Shown here: one piece after another, positions 34,420-47,460 of the stretch
How positions within the stretch are numbered: position 1 is the first letter of the stretch
Layout of the letters: the number at the start of each line of letters is the position of its first letter
NCBI RefSeq assembly: GCF_040183065.1
Contig: NC_091121.1
Coordinates: 40,107,287 to 40,171,286, forward strand
DNA length: 64,000 nucleotides
Source: Periplaneta americana
Lineage: Eukaryota; Arthropoda; Insecta; Blattodea; Blattidae
Direction of reading: 5' to 3'
Position numbers and translations under genes: made by a program
Notes under the pieces: model-generated
What the model was told of the DNA's origin: nothing
The model's database searches: none
The model's input: the letters and a program-made list of their open reading frames with translations, nothing else

Positions 34420-36214
34420 AGATAGTTACAAATAAAGCGGATTAAGGTTTGATTCCAAATACACTAGGTGTGTGTCCTTTGTCTTGTCTTTTTCAAGAGT
34501 TGTCATAAGCAGTTGTGATTATTTGTGAATGTGTAACGTTAGTTCACACTCTTTATAAAAGTGAAAACAAAAGGAGCCAAAAGACGCAATCTCTGAAGCA
34601 TTTAATGAGGGCTCTCGTCCTCAACGGATAACTTATAAGGATTAGACCTAAACAGTTTGTTAAAATATTATGTAAAATGAGGAATTATTCTATTATTTGT
34701 TATAACAAGAGACTGAAAAATAATATATTTCATTATTGTTAAAAATAATTGTGCGTAGTACGTTAAGTTGAGTTCTATTGAAATTTTCGCTCATAGTTAA
34801 TTTAAACCGAAAGTTTCCAACCTACGTATATCATGCATTAGTAACGGATAATAGGAATATTAATTTTACTTCAGTTTTGGGATGCATAAAAAGAGACACC
34901 ACATTTATTACGCTAGTCTTTACACATAATTTATAAATGCAAACAGCTACCTCATCTTATTTCGCAAAGTGGGAATTCTATGCAATATTTCATAGTACTT
35001 ATAAAAAAAGCGGGTCGTTTATATTGCAATGCCATTTGGATTATGAAATCCACTGTAAATGAGATAGATGCAGCTCTTGGATTGTACTGATTTACGATCG
35101 TCTCAAATTTCTTAAGATAAGCAAGGATTCATTAACGTAATGACAACATGTGGTCAAAATTACGTGTGGTGACTTTGGTGATGACAATATACCGACAAAA
35201 TCTTAGGTTTGCTGATTAATTGTAACAGCATTTCAGATCTCTCTTCGTCCCTTTTTTCTCTCTCTTTCGCCGCAGACATAAGTAAGGTTAAAGCATCAAG
35301 CGACACTTTTCTTCTTCTTTTTCAGTCACTGATTACGTATAACATTTAGTTATTTATCGTTAAGGTAACCGAAAGAGATTTATTAAACCTAATTGTGAGT
35401 GTAGGTAGAGCCTGCATCTTGCAGCCGTGAAGTTTACTGCAACCTTGAATTAAAACTATAATTAATCCTTTCGGAATCTTAAAATCTTAATTTATTTTTC
35501 ACAAAAAAGGACATATTTTCCTTATTCTTTAAGTTCTGCATACTACAAAAAATATTTCTTGATTATTATAAATTATATGTTTATTATCAGCATCTTCATG
35601 AATATTAATGAATAGCTATTAAATTCGTCGTATTTCCGGGATTTGAATAGCATTTATTAGCACTATACTTGTAATGATGATTATTACTTTTTGATCGGAT
35701 TAAAGTGCTGATAACAGCTACAGATAATGCTGCTGATAAACGATCATAATATGGCTACGTCATGCGACTAAGGAAGTCACTCTCCGTGGTTGGTGGCTTA
35801 GCTTGATTTTGCGTGATGGATCCATGCATCTGTTGAGCCATTTGCACCCTTCTGTATTTGCTACGACTGTCCAAATTGATGGTCTGGGTGACATTCGTGA
35901 ATTCGATATTAGCCATCATGTCTCAGCGCTGATAGTACCAGACAAATACCTGATAAACCCCAGGTTTAGTCACAGTTCAAAGTCTTAACTCCTTGCTTAC
36001 TTCGCCTCTTATCTTGGTTGAAATAGACTTCGTTTTTAATGACAGGTTTGGGCCCAAATGCCTATCTTCCTTGCTCGCCCATTTTTTCCGAATACAAAAT
36101 TCCGAAGGAAGTTTTTTCCGAATGATCGTTTCATCGAGTCCATTTTTCCGAAGTCAAATTTGCGAAAGCACATTTTAACGAAATATCACTTTTCCGATTC
36201 CATTTTGTTAATGT
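34420..36214. other. no gene recognised
   Basis: AT-rich. Frames 35803-35988 and 35993-36178 are unrecognised. Spaced TTTTTCCGAA motifs occur at 36085-36200. Confidence 0.4.
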
Positions 36215-36430
36215 TAATGTTATGTTTTATTTAACGACGCTCGCAACTGCACGGGTTATATCAGCGTCGCCGGATGTGCCGGAATTTTGTCCCGCCTTGA
36301 GTTCTTTTACATGCCAGTAAACCTACTGACTTGAGCCTGTCGCATTTAAGCACACTTAAATGCCATCGACCTGGCCCGGGATCGAACCCGCAACCTTGGG
36401 CATAGAAGGCCAGCGCTACGTAGCAATAAA
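36215..36430 (-). mobile_element. tRNA-derived SINE, family C
   Basis: The minus strand has a B-box GCGGGTTCGATCCC, then GGCCAGGTCGATGGCATTTA, GTTTACTGGCATGTAAAAGA and a 3' end GAGCGTCGTTAAATAAAAC. The tRNA head is eroded at its 5' side. The 3' end resembles those of families A and B although the bodies differ. Confidence 0.8.
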
Positions 36431-36456
36431 GAAATTGCAGCTTCTGATTGTAATAA

Positions 36457-36744
36457 TGAAACAAAGATGTTATTTTTTTATTTTATTGGGTTATTTTACG
36501 ACGCTGTATCAACATCTCAGGTTATTTAGCGTCTGAATGAAATGAAAATGATAATAACGGTGAAATGAGTCCGGGGTCCAGCACCGAAAGTTACCCAGCA
36601 TTTGCTCGTATTGGGTTGAGGGAAATCCCCGGAAAAAACCTCAACCAGGTAACTTGCCCCGACCGGGATTCGAACCCGGGCCACCTGGTTTCGCGGCCAG
36701 ACGCGCTGACCGTTACTCCACAGGTGTGGACTGAAACAACGATG
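36457..36744 (-). mobile_element. SINE family A, full length with imperfect TSD
   Basis: TGAAACAAAGATG (36457-36469) and TGAAACAACGATG (36732-36744) flank it. The minus strand carries the tRNA head (GGTCAGCGCGTCTGGCCGCG, B-box GGGTTCGAATCCC), the body and the GCGTCGTAAAATAACC 3' end. Confidence 0.88.
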
Positions 36745-37690
36745 ATGAAACGTTTCTATAGTATCAAATTTGACAAAGATGGAGTGAATCTTAAATAACG
36801 AAATTCGTATGGGATTGGCTGAAATTATTGTTAAACGGTTAAAGGTTTTTTCATAACAAACTATAATTTACATATTTCAAAAATGTTATTATGTAGGTTT
36901 TTTTCTGCAAATATTCGATTGGCGATGAAAAAGGGAAATGTATATGACTCGTGACTAAACGGTGCTTTTCTTTACTTCTAGCTTTAACCAACTCGTAATA
37001 AAAGCACCCCTTCAGTCACTTTGACTATTTCAATGGTCTGTGTTGAAAATTGAGTGTGGGGTTAACGTTACGTTGCGTCGCCATTGTATAAGGCTGTATT
37101 GAATTTTTCAAGTCAAAATTTATTGTTGGCTGTACTCGGTGGGTATTAAAGTCATCTCTTGGAATAAAAGCTATAAACTAACCAGCATTCTCTCCTCTCT
37201 TCAACATAATGTTCGTGAAATAAAAATAACGATTCTTCCATGGAAATAAATTCCGTTGCCGGATCCAAGGCGCGTGTTCAGTCACAACCTTACAAAAGGC
37301 TTGGTTCAGACACAGGGCGGGGCTGTCGCTTTTTACTTTTCTCATACACCAAAATTATTGTAATGAAAGAAATACTTTAGCCTAATACCTTTCACAATGG
37401 ACTCTATTATATTCCCGAAATGCGTTTCAATACGCAACTCATTGTGTCTCAATATCAACTTATTTTAGACTGCAGAAAAATAAGTTTGTGGAAGTCAGTC
37501 ATGACATACAAGACGTATATAAAGTTTAAGGCGTTGTTTTAAAAAATTGTGAGTATGACATGATCGTAAATTTGAGTATTGTCTAGTGGATGAATGTTTG
37601 TGAGACCCAGCGGCCTGCCGACCTCGTGTACTAGAGTCCCACTCATTACTGATCTGGTGTCGTATCAGGAAAATGTCATAATAAATTAAC
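36745..37690. other. no gene recognised
   Basis: AT-rich; no supported feature. Confidence 0.4.
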
Positions 37691-37759
37691 AACAGTCATT
37701 AAAAGATTTAAACGCCAATATGATGGTTCTTTTCCTTTAAAAATTCGCAGTTCATTCAG

Positions 37760-40034
<2,275 letters not shown>

Positions 40035-40128
40035 GTCTGTCTATATATCTATCTATCTATCTACCTATCTACCTACCTACCTACCTATCTATCTATCTGT
40101 CTGTCTATTTACTTATTTATTTATTTAT
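40035..40128. repeat. degenerate end of the tetranucleotide array
   Basis: Variants TGTC, TACC and TTAT/TTTA replace TATC, showing decay only at this edge of the array. Confidence 0.9.
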
Positions 40129-40178
40129 GTCTATTATCAACCTAGAGTAATAAGACGACAAAGAAGGCCTCTAAATCA
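40129..40178 (+). mobile_element. LINE family 5, part right of the array
   Basis: Encodes QPRVIRRQRRPLNH, the expected continuation (PRGRRxxGRPLK-type) of the LINE peptide left of the array. It is then cut by LINE family 2. Confidence 0.55.
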
Positions 40179-40179
40179 T

Positions 40180-41112
40180 AAACAGTTTTCTTCAGGTCCA
40201 TCATTGCAAACAAGCATTCTCCAATATTCCCTCTTTCCTGTCTTCCTCTTTGTCTCCGTATACGTTCCATATACCTTAATGTTGTCTATCATCTGATATC
40301 TTCTTTTGCCCCGAACATTTTCACGTTCTCCTTTCCTTCCAGTGCATCCTTCAGTAGGCAGATTCTTCTTAGCCAGTGACTCAGCCAATTTTCTTTTTTT
40401 GTTCCTGATCAGTTTTAGCATTAAGTTTCCTTTACCCATTCTTTGTAGCAGATCATCGTTTCTTATTTTGTCTGATCATTTCACACCTTCATTCTTCTCC
40501 ATATTAACATTTCAAATGTTTCCAGTCGTTTCTCTCAACTTCGTTGTAATATCCATGTTTCTGCCTCATACAATGCCACAGTCCACACAAAGCACTTCAC
40601 TAGTATCTTCCTTAGTTCTTTTTCCAGATATCCACAGAAGGTGTTCATTTTTCCATTAAAAGCTTCCTTTGCCACTGATATCCCCCTTATGACTTCCTGG
40701 TAGCAGCTCAAGTTGCTACTTGTAGTACACCCAAAATATTTAAAGCTATCCACTTGTTCCACAGCCTCATTTCGAATTCGCACGATTACTTTCTTCGTCT
40801 TGTTTGCATTTATCCTGATCCTATACTACTCACAGCTGCCATTTAGCTTCAGTAGCATAGGCTTTAGTATCATCTCTTCAGCTAACAACGCCATATCATC
40901 AGTAAATCGTATGCACTTTATTCTTCTTTTTCCTACTATCACCTCTCCCATGTATGAAAACAGTTCTTCACTAAATTCTCCAAGTAAATGTTGAACAACG
41001 TAAGTTATAAGAGCATTCTTGTCGCTCCCTCTCTCTAGTCCACTTCCTTCTGACAGTTTTTCTCCTATCTTAACTATTAAACAACTGATACCGGAACGGA
41101 GCAAACAACGGG
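40180..41112 (-). mobile_element. LINE family 2, longer copy
   Basis: Minus-strand pieces in order: LLRSGISCLIVKIGEKLSEG (41110-41040), the RT catalytic region IRFTDDMALLAEE (about 40910-40872; FTDD in place of FADD), RIRNEAVEQVDSFKYFGC, LVKCFVWTVALYEAETW, then RRYQMIDNIKVYGTY near 40290. Several frameshifts separate them. 5'-truncated at about 41112. Confidence 0.87.
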
Positions 41113-41137
41113 TAAAATACATGTATTGTGCTGCTGG

Positions 41138-41165
41138 TGATGATGATGATGATGATGACGATGAC

Positions 41166-41207
<42 letters not shown>

Positions 41208-41214
41208 GAAGAAG
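41138..41214. repeat. (GAT)n microsatellite
   Basis: GAT units with GAC variants, ending in GAA units. The poly-Asp frame is an artefact. Confidence 0.95.
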
Positions 41215-41597
41215 AATTATTTAGGTAGTCCTCAAGTATTTATATGTGAATGATCATGTCTCGTACGTTTCTATTCCTTTGCAAGCTTCTAGTCTCATAG
41301 CTAAGGACGTAAGAACTTTATAGTCAGAACTTATTTCCATAATCTGTAAAATATGCATTTCTCAGTTGGACTGTGAGTAATCGTATGAATATTGTCGCTT
41401 CAGTGACTGCTTTATGATCCATTTTATACCCTGCAATTTGTGCCAGGTGAGCCGTGCTAGCTTAATAAGTACATTGACTGACTCTGTGTTATACAGATCA
41501 CAGCTTCTATTCCCGTCAAGAACAAAAGATTTCCTCTTTGGCGCTTCATTTAAAACTTTCTTCTTCTCAGATGGCAGGAAAAGCAGCGGCTGTTGAA
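41215..41597. other. no gene recognised
   Basis: Short spacer between the microsatellite and the TTAA element; nothing identifiable. Confidence 0.4.
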
Positions 41598-41773
41598 CAA
41601 ATTTTTGAAATATTCAACATTTTTTTCGTCCATTACTGTAACTTGTACAATAATGAAAATTAGTATGTGTAAAACACTGTACTTCTGCTATATGAAAAAT
41701 ATTTTTACGATTTAAAAAAATTATTTACATTTATTTTTTTTAAATTCAGTTCACTTTGCAGCGATGAAGCGTT

Positions 41774-42446
41774 GAGGCTTCAGCGTGTTCATAATGCTTG
41801 TGTTTGTTTCATTTTTAACAGCCGTCGCTATGATCATGTCTCCGAGCATTTCTTTCAATTATCTTGGCTTCGTTTACGGGAGAGACTTTCAGTTCATTGA
41901 CTCTGTTTGCTGTACCAGATTTTAAATAATTCCACACCTATTTACCTAGTTCCTCGCTTCACACTTTTAGCATCCCACCACAACCGTGATACACGTTCAC
42001 AGCATAACCATGTTCTATCAATTCCATTCCATCAAACATCACTCTACTCTGCTTCCTTCACAATATGCACAGCTCGTTCATGGAATTCTTTGTCACAGGA
42101 AATCAGGAGCAGTCGGAGTCTAAAATCTTTTAAGTACACGCTACTTAGAAATGTTTTTAATGAACAGAACTAGACTCTTGCGGAAGTTTCTAAGTAGTCT
42201 TAAATGACCAAGTTGTTATTTTTTTCTCCTCTCTCTTCTTCTTCTTTTTTTCTCTCTCTTTTTTTTTTATTATCTTGATATATTTCTTAATCATTTGTAT
42301 TTGTATGCCATTTAGTACGAATTTGCTAATCAACATTTTATGTCTTGTAACTCACTTGTATTCTCCTATTAGTATATTAACTGTATAATGTATCTCAAGT
42401 GAATTAATCGTCGTATTTATCTCGGGCATTTTAGGTCTTGTAAATT

Positions 42447-42485
<39 letters not shown>

Positions 42486-42778
42486 TGTGTATATTCCCCT
42501 TTATGTTATGTAACTGATTTTGATTATGTGTAATTTTCTACTTTATTTTATATATTACATAACCGATCTTGACTATTTGTAATTTTATATTATGTAACTG
42601 ATCTTTTCTATTGTAATTTTCTACTATATTTTATGTAATTTCTAAGGTATTTTCTTTTGTGTTGTTTTGTAATCAAATTTTGTATTTCATGTATATTATT
42701 GAAACCTGGTTGAGTGGAAGAGAAGGCCTCATGGCCTTAACTCTGTCAGGCAAAGTAAACCTACTACTACTACTACAT
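41774..42778 (+). mobile_element. 5'-truncated LINE family 3 inside the TTAA element
   Basis: Starts in RT C-terminal coding (LQRVHNACVCFI-like, LSWLRLRERLS), continues as LYQILNNSTPIYLVPRFTLL and ARSWNSLSQEIRSSR (frame to 42170), then a 3' UTR with a GT run (42451-42490), the family signature GGCCTTAACTCTGTCAGGC (near 42733) and a short CTACTACTA tail. The peptide is clearly related to the family 3 copy at 4360-5325. Confidence 0.85.
42451..42490. repeat. (GT)n microsatellite
   Basis: GT dinucleotides in the 3' UTR of the family 3 LINE. Confidence 0.9.
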
Positions 42779-43254
42779 AAATAAAAAACTATCCAACATC
42801 CTTTGATGAAATTTCTTTTGTGTATTAATGCATGTCATATTTACAATATGATGCAAGATCACTTCTCTATCTTTGATAAATTGTCTGATAAAAAATAAAT
42901 TCATTTTACAAAATGGTCAAATATCAGTATTTTTTTCTAACACAAAAAATATTATTTATTACGAAATGTAGTTGAAAGAGCATGATATTGTAAATATGAG
43001 TTTCAGCAATAAAATAAAAGAGAGAGCACATGAAAAGTTAACAAATTTATGAGTTATGAGGGAAATGCTTCATCACTGCACAGTGAACTGCACATTTTGA
43101 ATTTTGAAAAAATATATATAATTTTTTAAATCGTAGAAATATTTTTTTTTCATATAGCAGAAGGACAGTGTTTTACACATACCAATTTTCATTAGGAAAA
43201 AAATGTTGAATATTTCCAAAAAAATTAGTGCTTAAGCTGTATCTAACCCCTTAA

Positions 43255-44085
43255 TTACGAGGATTAGATCTGCATTTTCATGCTAGAAATCGAACTCTGG
43301 TTTGCTAGCTTTATAGCTGGAAATACTTCCATTAGAGTAGCAGAAGTGAATTTCCTTTTTTATGACTTCTCGATACATTCTGATGTTTCTGGGAATATAT
43401 TATCCTTGAAGAAAACGAGAGTCAAGTTTGTCAACGAATCTCAACCCTAAGTCCACGAATCAATTGTATTTCAGCACGCAAGCTGCAAACAAATTTTTCT
43501 TTTTGTTCTTCCTTTTCTCTGAAATGGTCTTTATGATTTTAGTACTTAGATGACGCGATCTACCTATGAGCATTACATAGGCCATTCAGAGGCAAGCAAA
43601 ATATAAATTTGGATAAGTTGACAACTTTAATCCTCTTTATATCTTAATAAGCCTACTATTTGTAGTTTTCAAAATATTTATAGCTGACTCAGTTTCACGA
43701 CAAGGAACAGGATGTGTAACAAAGTACCTTTTTCATTTCTAAATCGTCCACATCACATTGGATGAGTGATATCGAAAGTTTATAGGCGAGCTATCGACTT
43801 GCTATCGACTTTACAAAGGACATTTTAGTGACTGAGAGTTTTTCAGGGAATATTTCCGATGGAAAAGTTCCCAAAAATTTACTCATAACTCGCATTGTAT
43901 ATCACACAACTCCTTATAAAAAATTCCGGGATAAAACTATACATTTCTAGAATATGAAATCAGAATGACTTGTATGTTTCGTTGGTAATACGATATCCAG
44001 GCTGAGTTTACAGATGTAGGAAGACAGAGCATTTATTAAAAAAAAAAAAAAACGTTTAGCTGTTAGAGCCACCCATAATTTGGGG
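43255..44085. other. no gene recognised
   Basis: AT-rich; ends in a 14-base A run at 44039-44052. Confidence 0.4.
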
Positions 44086-44089
44086 CCGC

Positions 44090-44500
44090 TTGTATGGTTG
44101 CAATAAGTGTTGGCACTATTATTTGCATCCCTCCCCTCACAGGGGAAATAATGACACCCTCAGTCAAGACTTTCTCTCCCCCCTGCATTATAAATATAAC
44201 GGGATTTACCACGTGACCTTCTCCTTGGTTAGTCCCTGCATTAGCCTTGGGGCAGCGATTTCAACAGAAAATTGCCACACAGGTAAAGGGGGGAGAGGTT
44301 TTACCTGCAACTTGCTCAAAACAAAAGCCGGACTTCACCGACCGGCAGCGTGGGTGAAGAATGCAATCCTACATGTGCATCGGCTAAACATGCGGGGCCA
44401 CCAACGTAAGCGATTTTCTATTAGGCCTACGTGTGGCAGAAAGTTTCGAATGAGAAAGACTTGTTCGAGGTGGATTTGGATTGGATTCTTCTATTGCTGA
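44090..44500 (+). other. GC-richer segment with a 136-codon open frame, uncertain
   Basis: The frame is open for 136 codons and rich in Cys, His and basic residues, with no motif I recognise and no clear splice sites or promoter. The segment is more GC-rich than its flanks. It could be a non-coding exon, an old element or chance. Confidence 0.2.
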
Positions 44501-44706
44501 TTAAGTAGAATACTCGTACTCTTAACCATTAAAAATCTCAGTAAATTTTTATATCGCTTTTCGAGGATTCCAGAAAACATGGCGGAGTCCCGCCATTATA
44601 GAAGGTGATTCACGAGGATTTACCCCCACTTACTGAGCTTATTTCCGAAGACATTCTGAGCAAAAAATGTCATATAAACATGTGCCCTAATCTCAATATT
44701 TTGAGA

Positions 44707-44909
44707 GTTAAGGCCGGTTCACAATAAACCGAGAATGGAAACGAAAACGGGAACGAGAACGGAAATATTGTTAAAATAAATGTATTTAAATATGAGCATT
44801 CACAATTAAATATTGCAAATGCTCACATTTAAATACATTTATTTTAACATTGTTTCCGTTCTCGTTCTCGTTGTCGTTCCGTTCCTGGTTTATTGTGAAC
44901 CAGCCTTTA
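44707..44909. mobile_element. 197-bp palindromic MITE with TTA duplication
   Basis: TTA (44707-44709) and TTA (44907-44909) flank AGGCCGGTTCACAATAAACC and its inverse GGTTTATTGTGAACCAGCCT. Inner arms (AAATACATTTATTTTAACA) pair as well, so nearly all of it folds back. TWA targets and short G/C-rich ends fit PIF/Harbinger-type MITEs. Confidence 0.8.
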
Positions 44910-45287
44910 CACTAATTTGAAATCGTTAGTAAAACACCGTTTTTCTTTAGTTTTAAGGGTAAAAGAGTATTACAAATATAGAATGAACTATTCAGAAGTA
45001 TCATTTCTTTAATTGGCTGAAGTTCTGAAGCTAAAAATGTGTTATTAATCGTTTTGTACATATTTTGTTTTTGAATTTTTAACTAAAAATTACATGATTG
45101 TTACGAATTTATCACAAAAATTGTTACAGATCTTACGACTTTGGAAACTTGATTCTTTACTGTTTAACTATGAAACAATTTTTGTCTAGAAAAGGAAGCA
45201 AAAACGAGCAAATTTTATTAAACCTTTTTGTTTCAAATATCTCAAGGAATAACCCCTGAAATTAATGACATTACTTACGGTTCATTC

Positions 45288-45321
<34 letters not shown>

Positions 45322-45544
45322 TGTGTATGTGTGTGTGTATTTCAACTACATTGTCTTTTTTGCCCTTTTTAAATATTTATCTTTATTTATTTATAGTCAC
45401 TTTAACTCCTGGGTCATATCGCGGCTATCTGTAATTTACTATTGGGAATGCGTGTTGATTTTGTACTATTTATTATTTCGTGGTAGCTTGTCTTCAATTC
45501 ACCATTCGCCTTGATTTTCATTTATGACGAAGGAAAAAAGTAGA
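44910..45544. other. no gene recognised; (AT)n tract
   Basis: AT-rich, including (AT)n at 45291-45319. Frames through it are low complexity. Confidence 0.4.
45291..45319. repeat. (AT)n microsatellite
   Basis: About 14 perfect units. Confidence 0.95.
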
Positions 45545-45801
45545 ATATCGTCGTTGTTCCTGCAGTAACTCCTATGTGACATATTTATCGATTTTCAGAT
45601 TTTTTCTCTATTAAATAACTTAATAGTGATACAGTAAATAATAAAATCTCCTATATGTAATTATATTTCTTTGTTTCGAAAATGTAAGAATTCACAATCT
45701 CCTATGCATCACTGCCATAGAATGAATAAATGTGTTTATTCTTTCTACTGAACAATTTGATATTTTGCACATAGGAGTTAATGCAGGAACAACGACGATA
45801 T
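45545..45801. mobile_element. 257-bp MITE with ~34-bp inverted ends
   Basis: ATATCGTCGTTGTTCCTGCA and AACTCCTATGTG on the left are mirrored at the right with one mismatch (TGCAGTAA against TGCATTAA). The interior is AT-rich and non-coding. The ends allow a TA target, as in Tc1/mariner-type MITEs, but that is inferred. Confidence 0.82.
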
Positions 45802-46420
45802 GTATTATTAATAATTTAAAATAAAATAGGTTCTGAATTCAAATTAGACATTTTTAGGCTCTACAAAATTAGTACAATCACTTGCAGCAACATATGAAAC
45901 GTATTAATATAACTTAATGGCTCTATTTCTTCAGGAACAAGATAGGATTTTAACTAAAATTAGATGTCTAAAATGATGACACACAGAAAAGACGGGCAAC
46001 GACAGGGAATCCTTTAGTTGGCTCCTACCACTGAGTTAGCACATATCCGACAGTCAATTTGTTACGGAAATGTAGTAAATGTTACACTTCGTATATTTAC
46101 AACACTGATGAGAAGGTCTCTACTCTTACTTCAAGGACACGTTCGTCTAAATTCATCTCTGTTGTCTTTGTTGCTGTTGTTATTGCTGCTACACCGTTCT
46201 TATTGTGACATCCTTTAAGTCTGTCTTAAACATTTGGCAGAAAGAGGTAAACAAATCATCGCTTTGCTTTTGGAGAACTGGACACTGGATGGGTCCTCGA
46301 ATGTAGGCTAGCTTTGGCCCAATGTGCGCACTATTATGTCATGATTATCCAAGTCCGACAGTAGCCCAGGTAGCATGAATATCAAATAAAGTACGTTACA
46401 GTGTTAACAAGAATTATTTT
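45802..46420. other. no gene recognised
   Basis: No supported feature; a short TTG/CTG-rich run at 46160-46195. Confidence 0.4.
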
Positions 46421-47460
46421 CAGAACATGGGAAGAGAAGGAGCAGGAAGAAGAATAAAGTGCATAAGATTTGATGAAGATATGGTGTTCTAAGCAAAAGA
46501 GGAGACGATACTAAAGGATATGCTATTGGAGCTAAAAGACAGCTGTGAGTAATATGGCATGAAGATAAATGAAAACAAGATGAATACCAAAAAAAAATGA
46601 GGTAGGCAAATGTGTGAATTCGAAGCGATGCAGTAGAGGATGTAGACGGCTTCAAATACTTGAGGTGTACTGTAATTAGTAACATGAGCTGCTGCCAGGA
46701 AGTCAAAAGGAGGATAGTAATGGCAAAGGAAGCTTTTTTAAGGAGCATATTCTGCAGATTTCTGGAAAAAGATATAAGGAAAATACTAGTGAAGTGTTTC
46801 GTGTGGAGTGCAGCATAATATGGGAGCAGAAACACAGACATTATGACGAAGTGAAGAAAAACCACTAGAAGCATTTGAAATGTGGATATGGTGAAGAATG
46901 AAGAGTGTGAAATGGACAGACGGAATAAGAAATGAAGCTGTGTTAGAAAGAGTGGGCAAAGAAAAAAATAATGCTGAAACTGATCAGGAAGAGAAAAAGA
47001 AATTGGCTGGGTCAATGGCTAGGAAGAAACTGCTTACTGAAGGATGCATTGGAAGGAATGGTGAAAGGGTGAAAAGTCGGGGCAGAAGAAGGTATCAGAT
47101 GATAGACAACATTAAGATATCGATGGCTTAGAACCAGACTACTCCAAGTCCATTTTACTATTTTTTTTTTTTTCAGAAGAGCTATTTTAAGCTCCTGACA
47201 TTCAAAGCTTCCTGAAACAATTTGGAATAGCTTCATAGCAACCTTATGGAGAGGAATATTTATAATTTTGTTCGATTCATATATGCAGACAAGAACAGGA
47301 ATATAATGAAATACGGATTTCTTTGTAATGAAAAGTTGGACTTACAACAGTCTGGTTCTCAGCCATCGATATATGGATCATATGCGGAGACCAAGACGAA
47401 GGCGGAAAATAGGGAAGATTGGATGCTGGGTTTGCAGTGAAAGACTTGCCCTTGTGAAGA
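46421..47460 (+). mobile_element. LINE family 2 copy split by a MITE
   Basis: Read with frameshifts, the + strand gives GRRIKCIRF, EETILKDMLLELKDSCE, AFEMWIW, KSVKWTDGIRNEAVLERVG and GRRRYQMIDNIKI (47086-47120). After the insertion at 47121-47368 it resumes with YGSYAETKTKAENREDW...LGLQ and a stop near 47440. The 203-codon frame on the opposite strand is its shadow. Many stops and frameshifts show age. Confidence 0.85.
47117..47372. mobile_element. 248-bp MITE inserted in LINE family 2
   Basis: ATAT (47117-47120) and ATAT (47369-47372) flank an element starting CGATGGCTTAGAACCAGACT and ending AGTCTGGTTCTCAGCCATCG, with about 36-bp arms. Removing it and one ATAT restores the uninterrupted LINE string AAGATATATGGATC seen in the 22.5-kb copy, which confirms the exact borders. 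Confidence 0.9.

Larger units (their letters stand above)
41598..43254. mobile_element. TTAA-type foldback element, copy 2, split by a LINE
   Basis: 41600-41773 and 42779-43250 align with the two parts of copy 1 at 30.7-31.5 kb (AATGAAAATTAGTATGTGTA; GTTGAAAGAGCATGATATTG; TCATCACTGCACAGTGAACT). The right end is ...TCTAACCCC followed by TTAA (43251-43254). The left outer end is eroded. The break at GCGATGAAGCGTT is filled by a family 3 LINE. Confidence 0.85.

Noticed and set aside
46404..47015. 203-codon minus-strand frame
   Set aside because: Exact antisense of the LINE family 2 copy on the + strand, whose peptides match the other copies.
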